Source: Treponema sp.
GTDB taxonomy: Bacteria > Spirochaetota > Spirochaetia > Treponematales > Treponemataceae
Direction of reading: 5' to 3'
Assembly (NCBI GenBank): GCA_017962965.1
Contig: JAGCUI010000042.1
Location: 1-51,285 of the forward strand
Length of the DNA: 51,285 nucleotides
Positions within the stretch are counted from its first letter, which is position 1; each line of letters opens with the position of its first letter. A program made the translations under genes and the position numbers. Below, piece by piece: positions 9,041 through 17,073 of the stretch. The notes beneath the pieces are model-generated. The model was not told the DNA's origin. It saw nothing but the letters and a program-made list of their open reading frames with translations, and made no database searches.

Positions 9041-10034
9041 TTTTCAGAATCCTATTACTTTTTTACTTTTATTGATTATTCCTCTTCTATATATATTGCG
9101 AAAGTTAAAGATTTTTTCACGCATTTCTTTCCCGGCTGTTTTGTCGGACTGGGGCGGAAAAACCTTTGAATGGAACGGAAAAGCCCAGCTCATTCTTTCG
9201 CGCATTTCCAAGGCCTGTGTAATTGCGGGATTTATTTTTGCAATCTTTGCTCTTTCAGACCCGGTTATTTCGCGCCAGGAAAAGGTTTATACATCGCTTG
9301 GTACAGACGTTGTATTCGTATTAGATTCGAGTCCTTCCATGTCTGCCAGCGACATAAACGGTTATACTCGAATCGACGCCGCCAAAAATACCATTACTAA
9401 AATCATCACACAGAACGACGGCGTACGGGTAGGTATAGTCGCTTTTGGTAGCGATGCTTCGGTATTCGTTCCTCCAACTACAGATCACCAGACTGTTATT
9501 AAAAGACTTTCAGAAATCAAAATCGGAATCCTTGGAGAAAATTCTTCTATTGGAGACGGACTTAGTACTGCAGTTTGTCATCTTTCAACTTCTTCGGCAC
9601 CAAATAAGTGCATCATCCTTTTAACAGACGGAGAAAATAACGGCGGAACAATCCACCCGGAAACTGCGGCAAATCTTGCAAAATCAAAGGGTGTTACAAT
9701 TTATGTTGTTGGAATCGGCTCTAAAGGAAACGTCCATTTTGAATACGAAGACCCTGTTGCCGGAACAATTAAATACGGAGACTACAATTCAAACTTTAAT
9801 TCAGCTTCTTTAAGAAAAATTGCAAGCCTTGCAGACGGACGTTATTTTGAAGTAAAAACTTCTGATGAACTTATAAAAGTAATTGATAATGTAACAAAAA
9901 AGGAAAACGTTGTTCAGAATTTTACATACAGAATTGTAAAGGAACAGCTTTATGATAAATTTCTTTTCTGGGCCATCATGTTTATTTCTGCTGCCTGGAT
10001 TATAAAACGACTTTTCTTAAATGAGATTGTATAG
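9033..10034 (+). CDS. batA: BatA: VWA-domain membrane protein
   Basis: A 333-residue BatA-type protein: two N-terminal membrane segments (about 7-22 and 61-77), a VWA domain with an intact MIDAS motif DSSPS (98-102) and the LLTDGEN segment, and a C-terminal membrane helix near 310-327. This N-in membrane arrangement around one VWA domain is standard for BatA. GGAGG precedes the ATG. It overlaps the preceding gene by 8 nt and is followed 13 bp later by the batB-batC fusion. Confidence 0.9.
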   Translation: MPDFQNPITFLLLLIIPLLYILRKLKIFSRISFPAVLSDWGGKTFEWNGKAQLILSRISKACVIAGFIFAIFALSDPVISRQEKVYTSLGTDVVFVLDSSPSMSASDINGYTRIDAAKNTITKIITQNDGVRVGIVAFGSDASVFVPPTTDHQTVIKRLSEIKIGILGENSSIGDGLSTAVCHLSTSSAPNKCIILLTDGENNGGTIHPETAANLAKSKGVTIYVVGIGSKGNVHFEYEDPVAGTIKYGDYNSNFNSASLRKIASLADGRYFEVKTSDELIKVIDNVTKKENVVQNFTYRIVKEQLYDKFLFWAIMFISAAWIIKRLFLNEIV

Positions 10035-10047
10035 AGAGGATGAATAG

Positions 10048-11667
10048 ATGAGCTGTGAAAGACCATATGTGCTGTTTGCACTTCTTTTAATTATTCCGAT
10101 TATCCTCATTACCTTTATTAAAAACAGAAGAAACAGTGTTGCCGTAGAAAAAAACTTTTCCATTCAGGGTAAAAACACAAGAAAAAAAAGACTCTTTAAA
10201 TACGGAAAAATGACACGTATTAAATCAGCGCTTTTTATTACTGCATGGGCCATGCTCATTCTTGCTTATTCAAAAATTTCGTGGGGTACAGACTTGGTTC
10301 CTGTTCAGAAAAACGGTTCTGCAGTGAGCTTTGTATTTGATATTTCAAACAGTATGCTTGCAACAGACGGACCAAGAGGAGTAACAAGATTAAGGGCTGC
10401 TTCTATTTATGCCAAAAAGATGATTGGAAAGATGAAGGGTATTCCTGTTTCTGTTGTTCTTGCAAAGGGAGACGGAGTTACAGCCATTCCGATTACAGAA
10501 GATTACCCGATGATTGAATCCCTTTTAGACGTTATGTCGCCTTCTTTAATGACTTCCCCTGGTTCAAGTCTTGGAAAGGGTGTTTTAAAAGCAAAGGAAT
10601 CTTTCCCGGCAAATTATGCAAATGCAGGTCATATCTGGGTATTTACAGACGGAGAAGAAACAGACAATCATCTTAAAAATGCTTTAATTGAATGCCTTAA
10701 ATCTGGTATTCCTGTTACAATCATTGGTTTTGGAAGCGAAACAGAAACAGACATTCTTGCCGGGGACGGTGTTACTCATGTAAAATCTGCCCTGCGTGCA
10801 CAGAAAATCCGCGACACAATCGAAGGGGCTGTAAAAAATTTAAGCTTCTTTAAAAATCAGACTCAGGTAAATTATATTGATTCTCTGGAAAAGGGTTCTG
10901 CAGTTACACTTCTTTCTCAGATTTCCAAGAACGATGTTCAGACAATTTCGTATGAAGAAAAACCTGTTCCACGCTATAAGTTCTTTTTGATTTTAGCAGT
11001 AATTCTTTTTGCGGCGGGCTTTGTGATTACAGAGTTTGACCTTTCAAGATTCCTTCCCGAAGTTCAGCACGTTACTTCCATTGTCCTTGTGCTCGCCGGT
11101 CTTTCACTTTTTACAGGCTGTTCTTCTAATACTACTAAAATGCTCAAAGGGGCCTATGCTTTTAATCAGAAACAGTACAGCCATGCGGTTTCCTGCTACC
11201 TTGATGTTGCAGCGGATGCACGCAAGAATGACGACTGGACTGTATATAATTATTCCTTGTTTGATCTTGGCACCGCATATTCTAAACTCGAGGAAAATGA
11301 AGCTGCGATGGAAAAATATGCGCAGATTGGAGACAACGCACCCGACGCGGTTCGGTATGCAGCTTATTATAATGCGGGAATTATTGCACATAAAAACGGC
11401 CGTTTTGAAGAAGCCACTGGATTTTTCCGTAAGGCACTTGAGATAGACAGTTCAAGCATAGAAGCAAAAATAAATATGGAGCTTTCAATCCAGCAGACCG
11501 AGGTTGAAGTTCAGGAAAGTAAAGCGCAGGCTATTCCTGCCACAGACGAAAAACCAGATAATCCAGAGCTTGAGAATGCGGTTTTTGAAACTATAAAGGA
11601 GAACGATAAGAAGAAATGGAAGAGCAACGATTCAACTCCAGAGCAAAGTCTTGCAGGCGACTATTAA
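10048..11667 (+). CDS. batB: BatB-BatC fusion: VWA domain plus TPR domain with internal lipobox
   Basis: A 539-residue protein combining what are two genes in many Bat loci. The N-terminal part (1-330) is BatB-like: membrane segments at about 8-23 and 60-75, VWA domain with MIDAS DISNS (98-102), and a helix near 313-330. A second hydrophobic stretch (about 342-357) ends in SLFTGC (Cys358), which looks like a lipoprotein lipobox, and is followed by TPR-like repeats (about 365-475) and an acidic tail. This suggests that BatC was once a separate lipoprotein. AGAGG precedes the ATG. The end overlaps the next gene by 52 nt. Confidence 0.88.
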   Translation: MSCERPYVLFALLLIIPIILITFIKNRRNSVAVEKNFSIQGKNTRKKRLFKYGKMTRIKSALFITAWAMLILAYSKISWGTDLVPVQKNGSAVSFVFDISNSMLATDGPRGVTRLRAASIYAKKMIGKMKGIPVSVVLAKGDGVTAIPITEDYPMIESLLDVMSPSLMTSPGSSLGKGVLKAKESFPANYANAGHIWVFTDGEETDNHLKNALIECLKSGIPVTIIGFGSETETDILAGDGVTHVKSALRAQKIRDTIEGAVKNLSFFKNQTQVNYIDSLEKGSAVTLLSQISKNDVQTISYEEKPVPRYKFFLILAVILFAAGFVITEFDLSRFLPEVQHVTSIVLVLAGLSLFTGCSSNTTKMLKGAYAFNQKQYSHAVSCYLDVAADARKNDDWTVYNYSLFDLGTAYSKLEENEAAMEKYAQIGDNAPDAVRYAAYYNAGIIAHKNGRFEEATGFFRKALEIDSSSIEAKINMELSIQQTEVEVQESKAQAIPATDEKPDNPELENAVFETIKENDKKKWKSNDSTPEQSLAGDY

Positions 11668-13022
11668 GTTTTATTGCAGTTCTGTTAATTTGTAATTTCT
11701 CTTTATTTGCCAAATTCATCACCTACCAGGATATAAGGGATTTGTCTTTTTCTCCGGCCGCGGGGCAGGACCTTGTTACAAATACAGAGATTAAATTTTT
11801 TGTAGAAATTCCTTATGTTTCTCCTTCCGAAGTAGAAATCCAGATTCCGGACTATTCTGAAAACGTGACATTTTCTTCTTCAAGAAGAATCCAGAGTGAT
11901 TTGAGTAACGAGGGAACTGTTGTTGAACTCTGGTTTTCTTTTGCAAAAAAAGGTACATATCAGCTTCCGTCTCTGCTTTTAAAAATACAAGGGTTTACAA
12001 GACAGATTCCGTTTAAGCCCGTAAATATTAAATTTAATCCAAAGGAACAGGCTCCTGTAATCATCGTAAAATTTGATAATGGAGTTGTTCTTTCTTCGGA
12101 TGCAGAATCTTATTCAGAGTTTAAAACAAAGGTAGAAGACTTTAGCATAACAGCGGGTAAAAAGCTTGGGTTTACGGTTTTCCTTCAGTTTGGAGTTCAG
12201 CTTGTTTCTTTTAACTGGGACATTCCACGCGATTCAATCTTTACTCAGACAAAGACCTATGCAATTTTAGAAAGCCAGTATTCTTCTTCTGGTACAAACG
12301 GAACCGATGATTTAATTCCTGTGTGCGATTTTGAATGGATGCCTTTAGTTGCGGGAAAGATGAAATTTCCTTTGATAAAGATGTCTGTTACGGCTTTTAA
12401 TGGCTTTAGAAGCGAGGTTTATTTACCTGATTTTACTGTGAACATTCTTGAAAATTCAGATGAAGTGATTGCTACAGACGACGGCTTTTTCCAGGATGCT
12501 TTTACGGAAGTAAAAAAGGTTGTGCCTCCTGTGGAAATTACTCCAATTACAAAAGAGATTTGCCAGCAGATTGCAGAATTAAGGATTAAGGAACGCCATT
12601 CGGTTTTTGGAAAGACACGTGCACAAAGAGTTAAGCTTGAACAGACTTATGATTTACCTTCTACAAAGGATGAATTTAAATTCTTTTATGTTTACGTTGC
12701 ACTCTTTTTTGTGATTGTGAGTGTTATACTTTTCATCTTATTCTTGAAAAAGAAAAAGGTATTTTTGAACATCATAACTTCAACTCTTTTAATTCTTGCT
12801 CTTTCGGACTTTATCGGTACCATTATGAACGTAAACCGTGAGCATGCCGTTAGTATGGGATGTACACTTTATTCCATTCCGGAAATCAATGCTGAATCAA
12901 AGAGTGAGCTTTTACCTGGAAGCTATGTTCAGATTAAGGAAAAAAACGGCGACTGGCTTTATGTAAACCTTGGTGAAACAGGCGGCTGGTGTAAAAAAGA
13001 TAATTTTATAATCATTAAATAG
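11616..13022 (+). CDS. BatD-like protein with C-terminal SH3 domain
   Basis: A 468-residue protein with an N-terminal signal segment (LLSFIAVLLICNFSLFA, about 16-32), a long beta-rich extracytoplasmic region typical of BatD, a pair of hydrophobic segments around 350-400, and a C-terminal SH3-like domain (about 410-468, with GSYVQIKEKNGDWLYVNL). In other bacteria the SH3 domain sits in BatE, so the operon seems to have redistributed BatC and BatE domains. The ATG at 11616 lies inside the end of batB-batC; no better start before the signal peptide was seen, although a non-ATG start slightly downstream is possible. Confidence 0.82.
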   Translation: MEEQRFNSRAKSCRRLLSFIAVLLICNFSLFAKFITYQDIRDLSFSPAAGQDLVTNTEIKFFVEIPYVSPSEVEIQIPDYSENVTFSSSRRIQSDLSNEGTVVELWFSFAKKGTYQLPSLLLKIQGFTRQIPFKPVNIKFNPKEQAPVIIVKFDNGVVLSSDAESYSEFKTKVEDFSITAGKKLGFTVFLQFGVQLVSFNWDIPRDSIFTQTKTYAILESQYSSSGTNGTDDLIPVCDFEWMPLVAGKMKFPLIKMSVTAFNGFRSEVYLPDFTVNILENSDEVIATDDGFFQDAFTEVKKVVPPVEITPITKEICQQIAELRIKERHSVFGKTRAQRVKLEQTYDLPSTKDEFKFFYVYVALFFVIVSVILFILFLKKKKVFLNIITSTLLILALSDFIGTIMNVNREHAVSMGCTLYSIPEINAESKSELLPGSYVQIKEKNGDWLYVNLGETGGWCKKDNFIIIK

Positions 13023-13037
13023 GGGCGGGGTGGCTTT

Positions 13038-13433
13038 ATGGACATGAATGATATTCTGGAACAGTGGCTTCGACGTTATGGCGTTGTAGATAAGGATAAA
13101 ATTAACCAGGAAAACGTTGCAACCAAAAATTATACGGACAAAAGTTTTTTAATGAATATGAAGCCGGATGCAACCCTTGATTTACACGGACTTCATCAGG
13201 ATGAAGCATACCAGAAGCTTGAGCATTTTATTGGAGATTGTGTAAGACGCGGCTTTAAAAAAGTGATGATTATTCATGGAAAAGGCATTCATACTACAGG
13301 AGCAGATCCTGTTTTGGGCGAGCTTGTTAGAAAGTTTATAGAAAACGACAAACGCTGCGGCATGTCCGGACACCCTAAGGCAAACAGGGACGGTGGAAGC
13401 GGCTCCACATGGATTATCTTAAAAAATAACTGA
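13038..13433 (+). CDS. Smr-domain protein
   Basis: A 131-residue stand-alone Smr (MutS2 C-terminal type) protein. The motifs LDLHGL (about 48-53) and HGKG (about 80-83) define the Smr nuclease fold, and the SGHPKANRDGGSGSTWIIL ending is typical. Such proteins nick or cleave nucleic acids; the small forms have been linked to rescue of collided ribosomes or to recombination, but which applies here is unknown. A strong GGGGTGG site precedes the ATG. It lies 15 bp after the BatD gene and may be read from the Bat operon. Confidence 0.9.
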   Translation: MDMNDILEQWLRRYGVVDKDKINQENVATKNYTDKSFLMNMKPDATLDLHGLHQDEAYQKLEHFIGDCVRRGFKKVMIIHGKGIHTTGADPVLGELVRKFIENDKRCGMSGHPKANRDGGSGSTWIILKNN

Positions 13434-13451
13434 ATTTTATGCTCTTTTAAC

Positions 13452-13480
13452 TTGTAACTCGTTCAAAATATTATTATTTT
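13452..13480 (+). promoter_or_regulatory. Promoter of the J-domain gene (leaderless candidate)
   Basis: TTGTAA (13452-13457), a 17-nt spacer and TATTTT (13475-13480) end 6 nt before the ATG at 13487. There is no Shine-Dalgarno. The region is AT-rich, so the call is moderate. Confidence 0.4.
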
Positions 13481-13486
13481 ATAAAT

Positions 13487-14080
13487 ATGAGTAATTACTA
13501 CGATGTACTGGGCGTTCAAAAAACAGCCACCGCAGATGAAATAAAAAAAGCATACAGAACCCTCGCATTCAAATATCATCCGGATAGAAATCCCGGAGAC
13601 AAGGCTGCAGAAGAAAAATTCAAGGAAATCAGTACCGCCTATGATGTTTTGGGAGACGAAACAAAACGCCGTAATTACGATTTAACCGGAAGTGCAGATA
13701 CTTCTTCTCAGTATTCATATAACACATACCGCTCAAGCTCAACAGCCTACGGATATTCAAATCCATTCAGCGACGAAGATACCTTCTGGAGCTGGTTTGC
13801 GGGTGCACAGCAGGAAGCTCAGAAAAGACAGCAGGAACAGAATTACAATCATAACCAGCATTCGTACCAGTTCCACTATCAAAGAAGAAATTTCACACGT
13901 TCAGAATATTTTACAATGGCTATTATGGGTGCTTTACAGACCGTTGTTGTAGTCTTCTTCTTTAGGCTTTCATTCATCATTTTCCCGATTGGTCCTATTA
14001 TCGCTTTCTTTATCGGCTTGGACGGCATTAAGAGAGTTATAAAGGGAATTAAAGGACTCTTTGCTCCAAAGAAAAACTAA
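13487..14080 (+). CDS. Membrane-associated J-domain (DnaJ-like) protein
   Basis: A 197-residue protein with an N-terminal J domain (about 1-65) containing the HPD motif in [10 protein letters not shown], which stimulates DnaK ATPase. A Ser/Tyr/Gln-rich linker follows, then a hydrophobic C-terminal region (about 145-185) that should form one or two membrane helices. The Gly/Phe-rich, zinc-finger and C-terminal substrate domains of true DnaJ are missing, so it is a specialised co-chaperone rather than dnaJ itself. It ends at a bidirectional terminator shared with tyrS. Confidence 0.9.
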   Translation: MSNYYDVLGVQKTATADEIKKAYRTLAFKYHPDRNPGDKAAEEKFKEISTAYDVLGDETKRRNYDLTGSADTSSQYSYNTYRSSSTAYGYSNPFSDEDTFWSWFAGAQQEAQKRQQEQNYNHNQHSYQFHYQRRNFTRSEYFTMAIMGALQTVVVVFFFRLSFIIFPIGPIIAFFIGLDGIKRVIKGIKGLFAPKKN

Positions 14081-14101
14081 AAAATAAAAACCAAAAATAA
14101 G

Positions 14102-14160
14102 CAAAAAAAATCCCTGCCGTTACACCTTTTTAACAAGGATGGCAGGGATATTTATTTATA
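14102..14160. terminator. Bidirectional terminator between J-domain gene and tyrS
   Basis: The stem TCCCTGCC (14111-14118) pairs with GGCAGGGA (14141-14148), with inner CCTT/AAGG pairing. An A-run precedes it and a T-rich tract follows. It separates two convergent genes. Confidence 0.85.
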
Positions 14161-14168
14161 AAGCCTTA

Positions 14169-15401
14169 TTATAATTCTGCAAGGAAGTACTTTTTCTTAC
14201 CGCGGCGGAAAATAATAACTTTACCTTCCAAGGCAAGATCCTTTGTAATTACCTTTGTTTCATCATTAAAGATTTCACCGTTTACAGAAACTGCATTGTT
14301 CTTAATAAACTCACGTGCTTCGCGTTTTGAAGAAGCCATGCCGTTATTTACAAGAACATCTACCAAAGGAAGCTCTTCTGTATATTTGAATGTTGGAACT
14401 CCCTTCATCCCTGTAAGAATGTCTTTTACTGCAAGACCTTTAAAATCTCCTGCAAAAAGCTTTTCACTTACCTGTACTGCATTGTCTGCTTCGTCCTTTC
14501 CGTGAATGTCTTTTACAATTTCGTAAGCAAGTGTTTTCTGTGCAATACGTTTTTCAGGAGCGGCCTGGTGCTGTGCGTAAACGTCTTCAATCTGTTCTTT
14601 TGTAAGGAATGTAAATACCTTAAGATATTCCAAAACCTTTGAATCGTCTGAGTTGATAAGGTACTGGTAGATTGCATATGGAGCTGTTTTTTCCTTGTCA
14701 ATCCAAAGTGCATTACCTTCTGATTTTCCAAACTTTTTGCCTGTTGCATCAAGGATAAGAGGCATTGTAAATGCATAAGCCGGTTTATCGAGCATCTTAC
14801 GGATTAAGTCTACACCGGTTGTAATGTTACCCCACTGGTCTGAACCTGCAACCTGCATAATACAGTTTTTCTCTTTGAAAAGATTTACAAAGTCGTAACC
14901 CTGCAAAAGCATGTAAGAGAATTCTGCAAATGTAATACCTGTTTCAAGACGGCGGCGGATAATATCCTTATCGAGCATGTAGTTCAAGCTGATGTATTTA
15001 CCAATGTCGCGCAAAGTATTTAAGAAGGTTTTATCATGCCACCAGTCGTAGTTATCTACGAGTTCTGCTGTTGGAACAAGGCGTTTAATCTGTGCTCTTA
15101 TTCCTTCAATATTTTTCTGTACGGCTTCTTCCGAAATAATTTCGCGTTCTGCAGTAGGACGTGGATCACCAATGCGGCCAGTAGCTCCACCACACAAAAG
15201 AATAGGATGATGTCCTGCGTTTGCAAGGCGCTTTGCCATACAAAGAGAAGAATAGTGTCCGATGTGGAGTGAGTCTGCTGTTGGGTCTGTTCCCCAGTAA
15301 AAAGCAAATGGCTTTCCGTCCAAAACTTTCTGCAAGTCTGATTCTTCGCCGGCAATGTCCTTAATAAGACCGCGCCATTTTAAATCTTCGAATAAAGTCA
15401 T
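14169..15401 (-). CDS. tyrS: Tyrosyl-tRNA synthetase
   Basis: A 410-residue class I aminoacyl-tRNA synthetase that charges tRNA-Tyr. The HIGH motif is at 46-49 (SLHIGHYSS) and the KMSKS equivalent is KFGKS near residue 230, within the TyrRS-typical context. VAGSDQWGNI and a C-terminal S4 RNA-binding domain (about 345-405, with SKREAREFIKNNAVSVNG) confirm bacterial TyrRS. AGGA precedes the ATG. It follows infA by 11 bp, so both translation genes are probably co-transcribed. Confidence 0.98.
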   Translation of the reverse strand: MTLFEDLKWRGLIKDIAGEESDLQKVLDGKPFAFYWGTDPTADSLHIGHYSSLCMAKRLANAGHHPILLCGGATGRIGDPRPTAEREIISEEAVQKNIEGIRAQIKRLVPTAELVDNYDWWHDKTFLNTLRDIGKYISLNYMLDKDIIRRRLETGITFAEFSYMLLQGYDFVNLFKEKNCIMQVAGSDQWGNITTGVDLIRKMLDKPAYAFTMPLILDATGKKFGKSEGNALWIDKEKTAPYAIYQYLINSDDSKVLEYLKVFTFLTKEQIEDVYAQHQAAPEKRIAQKTLAYEIVKDIHGKDEADNAVQVSEKLFAGDFKGLAVKDILTGMKGVPTFKYTEELPLVDVLVNNGMASSKREAREFIKNNAVSVNGEIFNDETKVITKDLALEGKVIIFRRGKKKYFLAEL

Positions 15402-15412
15402 AATATGTCCTG

Positions 15413-15631
15413 CTATTTCTGTCTGAAAATAATTCTACCCTTGTTCAAATCATACGGAGAAAGAGCAACCTTTACACTGTCGCCCGGTACGATTCTGATG
15501 TAGTGTTTGCGCATCTTTCCAGAAAGGTGTGCAAGAATAATGTGTCCGTTCTGTAATTCTACACGGAATGTTGTGTTAGGGAGTGCTTCTTTTACAACTC
15601 CTTCAACTTCAATAGCTTCTTCTTTTGCCAT
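15413..15631 (-). CDS. infA: Translation initiation factor IF-1
   Basis: A 72-residue S1/OB-fold protein with the IF-1 signature: [19 protein letters not shown], then [19 protein letters not shown] and [16 protein letters not shown]-1 binds the ribosomal A site during initiation. The length is standard. A GGGA ribosome site precedes the ATG and tyrS follows closely. The divergent dksA-type gene lies across a 162-bp promoter region. Confidence 0.98.
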   Translation of the reverse strand: MAKEEAIEVEGVVKEALPNTTFRVELQNGHIILAHLSGKMRKHYIRIVPGDSVKVALSPYDLNKGRIIFRQK

Positions 15632-15734
15632 ACGGTCCCTTTAAAAAATAATAAAAAATTATCATAAAAAAGCGAAAAAAAGTTTGTCTTTTTGGCTTTT
15701 TACATTTATATTAGTATATACAAAACATTTGAAC

Positions 15735-15764
15735 TTGACAACACGGACAAAGATACATTATTTT
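15735..15764 (+). promoter_or_regulatory. Promoter of the DksA-type gene
   Basis: A perfect TTGACA (15735-15740), an 18-nt spacer and TATTTT (15759-15764) lie about 30 nt before the ATG at 15794, which has its own AGGGGG ribosome site. Confidence 0.55.
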
Positions 15765-15793
15765 TTTGGGTGTTTAATTCAGGGGGAATTTTT

Positions 15794-16150
15794 ATGAATC
15801 AGAAGTTTATTGAAAAAATGAAGAATGAGCTGATTAACCAGCGTAATACAATCCTTGAATCACTTTCTGGTCAGAGTGATGACATGCGTGAATTAGTAAA
15901 AACAGTAGAATCTGGAGATGAAGCAGATGTAGCTTCGGATGCAATCGACAGAACTTTACTTACTGCTCTTGGTGCTCAGGATGCAAAACGCCTTCAGCAG
16001 ATAGACAGCGCTTTGGATAGAATCAGACAGAATAAATACGGACACTGTGTAGTTTGTGGAAAAGATATTCCGGAAGAAAGACTCCAGGCTCTTCCATGGA
16101 CTCTTATGTGTATTAACTGCGCAAGTGCTCAGGAACGCAAGAACAGATAA
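15794..16150 (+). CDS. DksA/TraR-type zinc-finger protein
   Basis: A 118-residue protein with a helical coiled-coil N-terminal half (acidic, GDEADVASDAIDRT) and a four-cysteine zinc finger at the C-terminus (CVVCGKDIPEERL then MCINCA). This is the DksA/TraR layout; DksA binds the RNA polymerase secondary channel and modulates ppGpp-dependent transcription. The start at 15794 is chosen over an in-frame upstream ATG at 15692 because AGGGGG precedes it and the upstream extension would overlap the promoter. Whether it is a true DksA or a shorter paralogue is not settled by sequence. Confidence 0.88.
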   Translation: MNQKFIEKMKNELINQRNTILESLSGQSDDMRELVKTVESGDEADVASDAIDRTLLTALGAQDAKRLQQIDSALDRIRQNKYGHCVVCGKDIPEERLQALPWTLMCINCASAQERKNR

Positions 16151-16164
16151 TTTATTCTAAATCT

Positions 16165-17061
16165 TTATAATTTGATTATGTTATTATCCGGGTATACAAG
16201 CTCTGTATATCCGGTTTTTTTTGCCAGTTCATATGCACGCTCATAAGCACAGTCTAAATTATTTGTATCGTGTGCATCAGAGTTTACGCAAACCGGAACC
16301 TTGTACGAATAAAGAATATCAAGAAAAACCTTTGAAGGATAAAAATCATCCATGGCGCCGCGTGCAATTGCTCCGGAATTAATTTCTGCAATGCAGCCAG
16401 TTCTTGAAATAAGCTTTGCAGTATCCTTTAATTCCTGAATGTACCAGTCTTCATTTTCCTTAAAGAAATTAAGAACACCGTTTCTTTTACGAATCAAATC
16501 AGGATGGCCAAGAATTTCAAAATCACCTTTTTTAAGCATCTGACGTTCGGCTTCAAAATAATCCTGTACTGCTTTTTTTCCGTCTATAACACCGTTAGTT
16601 TGGTAAAGTCGAATAAGATTTTTCTGAACATTTTCTGTAAAAGAATCTACAGAATAAAAGCCCTTTGGAGTATTTACATAGTGAACCGAACCGATTAAAA
16701 AATCCGGCTTGAATTTTTTGTATATCTTTTTAGAAGGATTTGTTGGAAGCGGAGTATCTACACTTTTAGGATCCAAGAATAAATCCTTGTCTTTTGAATC
16801 AGGAAAATAGTCTGCCTCAAAGCCGCAGTAAATTTTAATCTGGCCAGAATATTTTTCTTTAAGTGCATTTATTGTGCTCACGTATTCATCTAATTTTGAA
16901 ACAGGGATGTGCCAGCTTCTTGCCGAAGGATAAATGCTGTGTCCCGAAAACCCCAGCACTGTAAAACCCTTCTGGATTGCAGCTAAAACCATTTCTTCTG
17001 CAGAATTGTTTCCGTCGCAGAAGGTTGTGTGAGTATGAAAATTCATTTTTTGAGTGGTCAT
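16165..17061 (-). CDS. PHP-family histidinol-phosphatase-like phosphoesterase
   Basis: A 298-residue PHP-domain protein. The N-terminal metal site HTHTTFCDGNN (about 9-19) and the later GFSGHS, GSVHYVN, LGHPDLIRK and VNSDAHDTN segments supply the His and Asp ligands of a trinuclear centre. The order and length match HisJ/HisK histidinol-phosphatase, which removes phosphate from histidinol-phosphate. No other histidine gene is nearby, so a different small phosphoester substrate is possible. AGGAAA precedes the ATG. It lies 12 bp downstream of the response-regulator gene and may share its transcript. Confidence 0.8.
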   Translation of the reverse strand: MTTQKMNFHTHTTFCDGNNSAEEMVLAAIQKGFTVLGFSGHSIYPSARSWHIPVSKLDEYVSTINALKEKYSGQIKIYCGFEADYFPDSKDKDLFLDPKSVDTPLPTNPSKKIYKKFKPDFLIGSVHYVNTPKGFYSVDSFTENVQKNLIRLYQTNGVIDGKKAVQDYFEAERQMLKKGDFEILGHPDLIRKRNGVLNFFKENEDWYIQELKDTAKLISRTGCIAEINSGAIARGAMDDFYPSKVFLDILYSYKVPVCVNSDAHDTNNLDCAYERAYELAKKTGYTELVYPDNNIIKL

Positions 17062-17073
17062 TTTGTTTCCTTT

